Source of the DNA: Tropicimonas aquimaris
GTDB taxonomy: Bacteria > Pseudomonadota > Alphaproteobacteria > Rhodobacterales > Rhodobacteraceae
Direction: 5' to 3'
DNA length: 64,000 bases
Assembly: GCF_042676185.1 (NCBI RefSeq)
Contig: NZ_JBHTJT010000007.1
Span: 434,001-498,000, forward strand
Shown in pieces: positions 57,345 to 64,000 of the stretch. The notes under the pieces were generated by a model. That model was not told the DNA's origin, did no database searches, and was given only the letters and a program-made list of their open reading frames with translations. A program made the translations under genes and the position numbers. How positions within the stretch are numbered: the stretch's first letter is position 1; each line of letters opens with the position of its first letter.

Positions 57345-57524
57345 GAGTCCGGCGGGGAAGCCGCGCCCTCGGGCGGCGCTGCCGCCGTCGTGCCCGGCTC
57401 TTGGCGCGCGTGGGACTGTGCAGTGAGGATCCTGCGGGGAGCTTGCGGAAATGGCGGGACTTCGGGGGGCGGCACCGGTAAGTGCCGATCAAGTCTTTGC
57501 CAAATCTCGCCCAGGGAGGTCACG

Positions 57525-57980
57525 ATGCCCGAAATGACATTGCCGATGCAGGGCCGCTGCCGGTGCGGTCACCTGAAAATCGAGATCACGGCACCGCCGC
57601 TGATGACCGCAGCGTGCCATTGCAAGGGGTGCCAGAGGATGAGCGCCAGCGCCTATTCGCTGACCGCGATGATCCCGGCGCAGGGGGTTCGCGTCCTGGA
57701 GGGCGAGCCGGTGAAGGGCGGTATCCGTGGGCCGCAATTGGACCATTACTGTTGCCCAGAGTGCATGAGCTGGGTCTTCACCCGTATCACCGGGGTGGAC
57801 GCCTTCGTCAATGTCCGCCCGACGATGTTCGACGATGCGAGCTGGGCCGAGCCATTCATCGAGACCATGACGTCCGAGAAGTTGCCTTGGGCCACGACGC
57901 CGGCACGGCACAGCTACGAGGGGTTTCCGCCGGAAGCAGATTTCGCGGAACTCCTGGCCGCTTTCACAGCCAGCCGGTGA
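57525..57980 (+). CDS. GFA/CENP-V family zinc protein
   Basis: 151 residues. Cysteine pattern GRCRCGH, CHCKGCQ and CCPEC binds zinc as in glutathione-dependent formaldehyde-activating enzyme relatives. AGGGAGGTCACG before the ATG is a good ribosome site, which sets this start. Convergent with dnaB, 13 bases apart. The true substrate in this family is usually unknown. Confidence 0.85.
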   Translation: MPEMTLPMQGRCRCGHLKIEITAPPLMTAACHCKGCQRMSASAYSLTAMIPAQGVRVLEGEPVKGGIRGPQLDHYCCPECMSWVFTRITGVDAFVNVRPTMFDDASWAEPFIETMTSEKLPWATTPARHSYEGFPPEADFAELLAAFTASR

Positions 57981-57993
57981 GGGCCGTCCGGGC

Positions 57994-59511
57994 TCAATAG
58001 CCCGACTCGCCCTCTTGCCACGGCTGTGCGAGGTCGCTGAAGCGGGTGAATTCGCCCTCGAAGGCGAGCGGCACGTCGCCAATCGGACCGTGGCGCTGTT
58101 TGCCGATGATCACCTCGGCCTTGCCGTGCAGCGAGGCCATTTCCTCCTGCCAGGCCGCCATGGCCTCGAGGTTGCTGTCGGCGGGCTTCTCACGTTCCTT
58201 GTAATACTCGCCGCGGTAGACGAACATCACGACGTCTGCGTCCTGCTCGATCGAGCCGGATTCCCGGAGGTCGCTCAGCTGGGGCCGCTTGTCGTCCCGG
58301 CTTTCCACCTGGCGAGAGAGCTGGGAGAGCGCCACCACCGGCACCTCCAGTTCCTTGGCGATCGCCTTGAGGCCCTGGGTGATCTCCGAGACCTCGTTCA
58401 CCCGGCTGTCCTTGGCCGTGGCCGGGCGCACAAGCTGCAGGTAGTCGACGAAGAGCGCGTCGAGCCCGTGGGTCCGCTTGAGCCGCCGGGCGCGGGCGGC
58501 GAGCTGGCTGATCGGCAGGGCCGGGGTGTCGTCGATGAAGAGCGGGCAGGCCTCCAGCTCCTTGGCAGCATCTACGAAGCGGCGGAATTCCTCTTCGGTC
58601 ATGTCGCCGCGCCGGATCTTGTGGCTGGGAATGCGCGAGGCTTCGGACAGGATCCGCGAGGCCAGTTGTTCGGCGGACATCTCCAGCGAATAGAAGCCTA
58701 CGACGCCACCGTTTACCGTGCCTTCCGAGCCATCCGGCCGCGCGCCGCGGCGATAGGCCTTGGCGATGTTGAAAGCGATGTTACAGGCCAGCGAGGTCTT
58801 GCCCATCGAGGGGCGGCCGGCGAGGATCAGCAGGTCCGAGGGGTGCAGGCCGCCGAGCTTCTTGTCGAGGTCGCGCAGCCCGGTCGAGATACCGGCCAGC
58901 CCGCCCTCGCGCTGATAGGCGGCGTGGGCAACCTCGATCGCATCGGTGATCGCTCGCAGGAAGCTCTGGAATCCGGTCTCCGACTTGCCCTGCTCGCCCA
59001 GCTTGTAGAGCGCCTGTTCGGCCTCGACGATCTGCTCCTTGGGTTCGGAGGCGATATCGACATTGCCCGCCTTGGACGTGATGTCCTTGCCGAGGGCAAT
59101 CAGCTCACGCCGGATCGCGAGGTCATAGATGATCTGCGCGTAATCCCGCGCGGCAAAGCTGGAGATCGCACCGCCGGCGAGCTTGGCGAGATAGGAGGGG
59201 CCGCCAAGCTCCTTCAGGCCGGGGTGATCCTCGAGAAACGCTTTCAGCGTGACTGGCGTGGCCTGCATGTTCTTGGCGATCCGGGCGCTGGCGACCTCGT
59301 AGATCCGCGCGTGAACGGGGTCGAAGAAATGCTTCTCGGAGATGACGGACGCGACCCTGTCGTAGATATCGTTGTTCGTCAGGATCGCGCCCAGCAGCTG
59401 CTGCTCGGCCTCGATATTGTGGGGAAGCGTGTCTTCCACCGATGCACTGCCCGTCTCTGCCCGTGCTGCCAATTCCGCCGGGTCTGCCCTCACGCCCGTC
59501 AATTCGTTCAT
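57994..59511 (-). CDS. dnaB: Replicative DNA helicase DnaB
   Basis: 505 residues. N-terminal domain (LPHNIEAEQQLLGAI), linker, and the RecA-like domain with Walker A GRPSMGKTS, FYSLEMSAEQL, DYLQLV and LSQLSRQVESR. It unwinds DNA at the replication fork. The start at 59511 (MNELTG) is preferred to the upstream alternative, which has no helicase similarity. Confidence 0.95.
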   Translation of the reverse strand: MNELTGVRADPAELAARAETGSASVEDTLPHNIEAEQQLLGAILTNNDIYDRVASVISEKHFFDPVHARIYEVASARIAKNMQATPVTLKAFLEDHPGLKELGGPSYLAKLAGGAISSFAARDYAQIIYDLAIRRELIALGKDITSKAGNVDIASEPKEQIVEAEQALYKLGEQGKSETGFQSFLRAITDAIEVAHAAYQREGGLAGISTGLRDLDKKLGGLHPSDLLILAGRPSMGKTSLACNIAFNIAKAYRRGARPDGSEGTVNGGVVGFYSLEMSAEQLASRILSEASRIPSHKIRRGDMTEEEFRRFVDAAKELEACPLFIDDTPALPISQLAARARRLKRTHGLDALFVDYLQLVRPATAKDSRVNEVSEITQGLKAIAKELEVPVVALSQLSRQVESRDDKRPQLSDLRESGSIEQDADVVMFVYRGEYYKEREKPADSNLEAMAAWQEEMASLHGKAEVIIGKQRHGPIGDVPLAFEGEFTRFSDLAQPWQEGESGY

Positions 59512-59773
59512 TGCTCTGCCCGCTGTTTGTTGTCCGTCGTCATACCGACAGGCTTGCTCCACGGTCAAAATGTATATCTCTGTGGAGAACCTGTGAGCGA
59601 CAGTTTCCTACCGCATCTTGAGTTCGGTCGGCCTCATCCGTCAAGATTATGTAGCGGTTGTCGGCAAGGCTGCGCCGGGCTGCGTCACCGAGGCCCGGCG
59701 TCGGCATACCGTTGTGCTCTGATTTGCCTCGAGAGGGCCCCGCTGCGGCCGGCCTCGGAGCGAATCGCCGGTA

Positions 59774-60448
59774 TCAGCGCCGAGCGGCCTGCCAGGCGCG
59801 GGGATCAACGAGAAAAGCCTCGACCTCGGTCAGCGTGTCGGCGTCGAAGGCCTCGCGCCGGCGCGCCTCGGCCAGCACATCGTGCCAGGTGCAGAGGTGG
59901 TGCAGCGCAACGCCGTGGTCGCCGAGCGTCTTCGTGGTTTCGGGGAAGATGCCGTAGTAGAAGATCACCGCGGTATGGGCGCAGGCGGCGCCGGTTTCCC
60001 GGATTGCGTCCACGAAGCTCAGCTTCGAGCCGCCGTCGGTTGTGAGATCTTCCACCAGCAGCACGCGGTCCGTGTCGCCCATGACGCCCTCGATGCGGGC
60101 GTTGCGGCCGTAGCCTTTGGGCTTCTTGCGCACATAGGTCATCGGCAGGCCCATCCGCTCGGCCACCAGCGCAGCGAAGGGTATGCCCGCGGTTTCGCCG
60201 CCGGCGATGTTGGTGAAGGCCTCGAAACCCGCATCGCGCATGACCTTGGCGGTCAGGAAATCCATGAGCGTGGAGCGGATGCGCGGGTAGGAGATCAGCT
60301 TGCGGCAATCGATGTAGGTGGGCGAGGGCAGGCCGGAGGCGAGGGTGAACGGCTCGCGCGCATTGAAATGCACCGCCCCGATCTCCAGAAGCATCCCGGC
60401 GGAGATGCGGGCCATGGTCGCGTCGTCGGGGTGCGTGGTGGGGATCAT
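59774..60448 (-). CDS. pyrE: Orotate phosphoribosyltransferase
   Basis: 224 residues from the ATG at 60448. PRPP-binding motif VLLVEDLTTDGGS and SGLPSPTYIDCRKL, TNIAGGETAGIPFA. It joins orotate to PRPP in pyrimidine synthesis. A longer frame upstream runs through the palindrome and was not used. pyrC lies on the same strand but is separated from it by the RTX gene. Confidence 0.93.
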   Translation of the reverse strand: MIPTTHPDDATMARISAGMLLEIGAVHFNAREPFTLASGLPSPTYIDCRKLISYPRIRSTLMDFLTAKVMRDAGFEAFTNIAGGETAGIPFAALVAERMGLPMTYVRKKPKGYGRNARIEGVMGDTDRVLLVEDLTTDGGSKLSFVDAIRETGAACAHTAVIFYYGIFPETTKTLGDHGVALHHLCTWHDVLAEARRREAFDADTLTEVEAFLVDPRAWQAARR

Positions 60449-60460
60449 CGGTGCCGTCCT

Positions 60461-60557
60461 CTTCTTCTGTCCGAGAAATATCCCCGCCGGAGGCACGAAG
60501 GCTGATGTCCCGCCGGAGATTTCATGCCTCCGGCGGGGTACTTGAGCCAAGAAGAAA
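60461..60557. repeat. Large palindromic element between pyrE and the RTX gene
   Basis: CCCCGCCGGAGGCA (60482-60495) pairs perfectly over 14 bp with TGCCTCCGGCGGGG (60525-60538). The flanks TTCTTCT (60462-60468) and AGAAGAA (60551-60557) are also inverted. The element looks like a dispersed extragenic palindrome of the Rhodobacteraceae and may act as a bidirectional terminator. Confidence 0.65.
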
Positions 60558-60618
60558 TGGCTAGAGCTTTTGATCGCGGCCGCGGGTGCCGGGCCATCGA
60601 AGGCCCGGCAGGGGGCGA

Positions 60619-62037
60619 TCAGAACAGGAAGTCGGCCGCGTCGAGGTCTGCGAACTTCACGTCGGTCAGGGTCAGGACGTCGCCTTTGCCAGCAACGATC
60701 ACCACGTCGCCCCCGTCGCGGGACATGTGGATCTGCTTGAGGTCGCGGAAGCCCTTGATCGAGGAGACGTCGGAGAGATCGATCACTTCGCCATCGTCGT
60801 TGGCGTCGAAGTCGCGGATCACGTCCTTGTCGAAGCCGTCGGCGAATACGAACTTGTCGCTGGCGCTGCCGCCGGTGAGCTTGTCGTTGCCCTGGCCGCC
60901 GTTGATCGTGTCGCGCCCGGCTGCGCCGAGGATCGTGTCGGCGCCGTTCTCGCCTTCGAGCGTGTCGTTGCCGCCGTTGCCAAGGAGCCGGTCCTTGCCG
61001 TCGCCACCGGTGACGTAATCCTTGCCGCCGCCGCCGCGGACCGTGTCGTTGCCGCCATTGCCACGGAAGGTGTTGTCACCGTTGCTGCCGATGAGCGTGT
61101 CGCCGGAATCGCTGCCGTAGGCGTTCTCGATGCTCACCAGGGTGTCGGTGTCGCCGAAGCCATCGGTAGCGGTGCCCTTGGCGAGGTTGACGGAAACGCC
61201 GGAGGTGCCGCCGTAGTTTGCGTCCCTGTCGTAACGCGTGACGTCCATGCCGCCGCCGCCCTTGATCAGGTCGTCGCCCTCGAGGCCGCGGAAGGCGTTG
61301 TCATTGCCATCGCCGATCATCGTGTCGTCGAACATCGAACCGCGGACCATTTCGAAGTTCAGCACCTTGTCGGTGTTGCCCCAGCCGTCGGTCGCGGTCT
61401 TCTTGGCGAGGTTTACGGTGATCGCAGCCGGATCGAACGTGAAGTGGAGCTGGTCGTAATCCGCGCCGCCATTGAGCGTGTCGTTGCCCTTGGAGCTGTA
61501 GATCTCGTCCTCGCCGGCGCCGCCGTTGAGCGTGTCCTTGCGGTTTGTGCCGTAAAGCTCGTCAACTTCGCTGATATCGACATCGGCGAACTCGCTGAGG
61601 AGGATCCGCTGGTTGGGGGCGAAATCGCCGGTGGCCGTGCCGAAGCCGTCGATGCTGTTGCCGAAAGCGTCGAATTCTCTCAGGTTGGAGAAGTCAGGCA
61701 ACTCGGCGCCGCCGAGCACGATGAAGTAGTCGGTATTTGTGTTGTTGTCGCCCTCGATCGAGATATTCAGGATCGTGGTCTTCTTGCCGTTCCAAGTAAT
61801 CGTTCCGATGTAGTCGTCGCCGACCATACCGGCGATGCTCTGTCCGTTCGCGGTCACCGAGTAGAGATTGTCGCTGATCGAGACCTTGGGGAGGTCGTCT
61901 TTCGACGTCTCTTTGATCGAGTAACTGATGTAGGAATTGTCCGGTCCGACGACCTGAATTTCGACATTCGGGGTGAAGGAGGTGGGGCCGTCGTCGCCGT
62001 AGGTGGCGGAGAAGCCGGTGAACGTGTAGGTTGTCAT
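60619..62037 (-). CDS. RTX calcium-binding protein, type I secreted
   Basis: 472 residues. A beta-rich N-terminal region of unknown type (about 1-155) is followed by RTX nonapeptides (GGAGEDEIY, GGNGGNDTL, GGQGNDKLTGG). Two similar 60-residue modules carry TVNLAKKTATDGWGNTD (about 205-262) and SVNLAKGTATDGFGDTD (about 280-338). The C-terminus ends LDAADFLF, the acidic-hydrophobic type I secretion signal. There is no Sec signal. No transporter genes lie nearby. It stands between pyrE and pyrC, which are often neighbours in this group. Confidence 0.85.
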   Translation of the reverse strand: MTTYTFTGFSATYGDDGPTSFTPNVEIQVVGPDNSYISYSIKETSKDDLPKVSISDNLYSVTANGQSIAGMVGDDYIGTITWNGKKTTILNISIEGDNNTNTDYFIVLGGAELPDFSNLREFDAFGNSIDGFGTATGDFAPNQRILLSEFADVDISEVDELYGTNRKDTLNGGAGEDEIYSSKGNDTLNGGADYDQLHFTFDPAAITVNLAKKTATDGWGNTDKVLNFEMVRGSMFDDTMIGDGNDNAFRGLEGDDLIKGGGGMDVTRYDRDANYGGTSGVSVNLAKGTATDGFGDTDTLVSIENAYGSDSGDTLIGSNGDNTFRGNGGNDTVRGGGGKDYVTGGDGKDRLLGNGGNDTLEGENGADTILGAAGRDTINGGQGNDKLTGGSASDKFVFADGFDKDVIRDFDANDDGEVIDLSDVSSIKGFRDLKQIHMSRDGGDVVIVAGKGDVLTLTDVKFADLDAADFLF

Positions 62038-62166
62038 GCTGCGCGTTACCTTGTCTGTCTGAAGGTGATCGTGAACCAAATAAGCGAGTGTGTGCGGATA
62101 GGCGGGGTTTGCGGCAGAATTGCGGAAATTCGCCGTCCATCAAGGCTCTAGGGAATTGACCTGACG

Positions 62167-63210
62167 TCAGGCGTGTCCAACATGCCACGTCACGGGCCTG
62201 CCGGGATCGAAGACGATCACCGGGCCCTCGCCGGTTTCCAGTGGCGCGGGGATGTCGAGCGGCGCCCCCTTGCGCAGCGTTATTCGGGCCTCGTTGGCAG
62301 GCAGGCCATAGAAGGCGGGGCCGTTGAGCGATGCGAAGGCTTCGAGCCGCTCGAGCGCGCCCGCATCCTCGAAAACCTGCGCCAGGCAGGGCATCGTCAC
62401 CGAAGCGGAGAAGACGCCGGCGCAGCCGCAGGCGCATTCCTTGTTGGCCTGCGTGTGTGGGGCGGAGTCGGTGCCCAGGAAGACGCGATCGAAGCCGGAG
62501 GTGGCCAATTCCACGAGCGCCTCGCGGTGGCTCTCGCGCTTGGCGACCGGCAGGCAGTAATAGTGCGGCTTGACCCCGCCCACGAGGATGTGGTTGCGGT
62601 TGATCATCAGGTGGTGGGTGGTGATCGTGGCGCCGAGCGTGCTGTCGCCGGCCTTCACATAGGCGCAGGCATCGGCGGTGGTGATGTGCTCCATGATCAC
62701 TTTCAGTCCGGGGGTGCGGCGGCGGATCGGGTCGAGCACCTCGTCGATGAACACGGCCTCGCGGTCGAAGATGTCGATCTCGGGGCGGGTGACCTCGCCA
62801 TGCACGCAGAGCGGCACGCCGTCCTCGGCCATCGCCTCGAACACATGCTGGACCTTGTCCATGTCGCGCACGCCGGAGGCGGAGTTGGTCGTCGCCCCGG
62901 CGGGGTAGAGCTTCACGGCCGTGATCAGACCCGAAGCGTGGGCGGCCACGACGTCGGCCGGGTCCGTGGCCTCGGTCAGGTAGAGCGTCATCAGCGGCGT
63001 GAAATCCGCGCCCTCCGGCAGCGCCGCGAGAATGCGTTCGCGATAGGCGCGCGCATCGTCCGAGGTGACGACCGGCGGCACCAGGTTCGGCATGATGATC
63101 GCGCGGGCGAAGTCGCGGGCGGTTTCGGGCAGGACAGCCTTGAGCATTGCGCCATCGCGCAGGTGCAGGTGCCAGTCATCGGGGCGGCGGAGCGTGAGGG
63201 TCTGGGTCAT
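62167..63210 (-). CDS. pyrC: Dihydroorotase
   Basis: 347 residues. Metal ligands DWHLHLRDG (about 12-20), carbamylated lysine in AVKLYPAGATTNS, HGEV and GTDSAPH. It closes carbamoyl-aspartate to dihydroorotate in pyrimidine synthesis (type II dihydroorotase). Divergent from ureD. Confidence 0.94.
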   Translation of the reverse strand: MTQTLTLRRPDDWHLHLRDGAMLKAVLPETARDFARAIIMPNLVPPVVTSDDARAYRERILAALPEGADFTPLMTLYLTEATDPADVVAAHASGLITAVKLYPAGATTNSASGVRDMDKVQHVFEAMAEDGVPLCVHGEVTRPEIDIFDREAVFIDEVLDPIRRRTPGLKVIMEHITTADACAYVKAGDSTLGATITTHHLMINRNHILVGGVKPHYYCLPVAKRESHREALVELATSGFDRVFLGTDSAPHTQANKECACGCAGVFSASVTMPCLAQVFEDAGALERLEAFASLNGPAFYGLPANEARITLRKGAPLDIPAPLETGEGPVIVFDPGRPVTWHVGHA

Positions 63211-63397
63211 GTCGAATGCGGCATAGCGCAGCCGCCCTCGCGGCGCCAGTGCGAGCGATGCCCATCACCGCGCCAGCAGGTTGCCCAGAGGATAGGCAAT
63301 GAGCGGAAATATGTGCATCTGCATGCTTTGCACCCTTTATGCCGCGTTGCAGCATGGGTGCCGCTGCGGTAGGGTTCGGCAACGAAACGGAGTACCG
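63211..63397. promoter_or_regulatory. Divergent pyrC / ureD control region
   Basis: 187 bases between divergent genes. Its only clear structure is an inverted repeat GTGCA (63313-63317) and TGCAC (63329-63333) with 11 bases between. Nothing else is recognised. Confidence 0.35.
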
Positions 63398-64000
63398 ATG
63401 TTCGATATCGCACCTGGCCGGACAGACCTTCAGCGCGCCCGCGGTCGCGCGGCTGTCTCGTTCGGCTGCCGCGAGGGCCGGACCCGCTTGAGCGGGCTGC
63501 ACCAGTCGGGCTGCGCCAAGGCGATGCTCCCGAAGGTGCCGGGCGCGCCGGAGGCGGTGTTCCTGAACACGGCAGGTGGGCTGACCGGGGGAGATCGGCT
63601 GGAATACGCCGTCGATCTCGCTGAGGGCGCAGAGGTCCGTGCGACGACACAGACCGCTGAGCGCGCCTATGCCTCGGCGGGCGGTGTGGCGCAGGTGCGC
63701 TGCCGGCTCGCGGCGGGGCAGGGAAGCGCGCTCGACTGGCTGCCGCAGGAAACGATCCTGTTCGATAAATGCGCACTGGAACGCGAGACCGTCGTGGAAC
63801 TGGAAGGCGACGCGCGCCTGTTGCTGTGCGAGACACTTGTCTTCGGCCGGGCCGCGATGGGCGAGGCGATGCGCCAGTTGCATCTGAGCGATCGCCGGGA
63901 GATCCGCCGCGACGGTCGGCCCGTGCTGATCGATGCGGTGCGGATGGACGAGGCGGCGATGGCGCGCAGCGGCGGCGCGGCGATGCTGGGAGAGGCGCGG
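63398..64000 (+). CDS. ureD: Urease accessory protein UreD (N-terminal part)
   Basis: An open frame of 201 residues from an ATG runs off the right edge. Signature NTAGGLTGGDRL (about residue 52), TQTAERAYAS, LPQETILFD and CETLVFGRAAMGE identify UreD. It is a chaperone for nickel loading of urease. It starts a probable urease operon outside the window. Confidence 0.93.
   Translation, partial: MFDIAPGRTDLQRARGRAAVSFGCREGRTRLSGLHQSGCAKAMLPKVPGAPEAVFLNTAGGLTGGDRLEYAVDLAEGAEVRATTQTAERAYASAGGVAQVRCRLAAGQGSALDWLPQETILFDKCALERETVVELEGDARLLLCETLVFGRAAMGEAMRQLHLSDRREIRRDGRPVLIDAVRMDEAAMARSGGAAMLGEAR

Noticed and set aside
63313..63333. NtrC-binding site before ureD
   Set aside because: The arms are GTGCA...TGCAC, the opposite orientation to the usual TGCAC...GTGCA arrangement, and the spacing is wrong.

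Overview
The window is about 64 kb of GC-rich DNA with closely packed operons. It looks like the chromosome of a marine alphaproteobacterium of the Rhodobacteraceae (Roseobacter group). The reasons are two complete TRAP transporter operons with FCD-type GntR regulators, a heterotetrameric sarcosine oxidase operon, a dnaB / pyrE / pyrC / alr neighbourhood, a GSCFA protein and a secreted RTX protein. This is inferred from gene families and order; no rRNA gene is present. No tRNA, CRISPR array, insertion sequence or prophage was recognised.

Layout. 1-4574: the end of a formate dehydrogenase operon (cytochrome b subunit), a secreted WD40-cytochrome c fusion, a 41-residue membrane peptide, an NtrC-type response regulator without the sigma-54 contact loop, and a convergent MATE exporter. 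4841-17459: a carbohydrate-acid region. A TRAP operon diverges from a GntR gene; a second GntR gene then leads an ABC importer (ATPase, two permeases, binding protein), a cytoplasmic PL15-type oligo-alginate lyase and a KdgF cupin. 17919-24441: a DEAD-box helicase facing an operon of acyl-CoA synthetase, fused E1 alpha-beta, E2 and an acyl carrier protein. 24564-31717: idonate-type dehydrogenase, a second TRAP operon and a GntR gene on one strand, with mannonate dehydratase and an FMN hydroxyacid dehydrogenase diverging.

31725-36882: htpX, deoC, dusA and the ccmI-ruvX-DUF1289 cluster. 37142-42598: sarcosine oxidase soxB-D-A-G with a TfoX-like gene inserted. 42757-47903: a surface-polymer-like group (inactive hydrolase-fold/TPR protein, GSCFA, FkbH-like, methyltransferase). 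48057-53368: iron superoxide dismutase, a host-attachment-family pair, RarD, a LOG protein, a LysM protein and a membrane/coiled-coil protein. 53584-63210: alr-mlaE-mlaF, a frameshifted trypsin-like protease, a GFA protein, dnaB, pyrE, an RTX gene and pyrC. The window ends inside ureD.

How it works together. The two sugar-acid blocks appear to converge on 2-keto-3-deoxygluconate. Imported unsaturated oligouronates are cut by the PL15 enzyme and linearised by KdgF, while mannonate or idonate-type acids enter through TRAP and are oxidised or dehydrated by IdnD-like and UxuA enzymes. The later steps (KDG kinase, KDPG aldolase, DEH reductase) are not in the window. Each of the three solute-binding protein genes is followed by a strong hairpin. 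An 11-bp motif (ATTTTACAAAT) precedes both GntR genes of the first block, and its TTTTACAA core precedes the TRAP operon, which suggests shared regulation.
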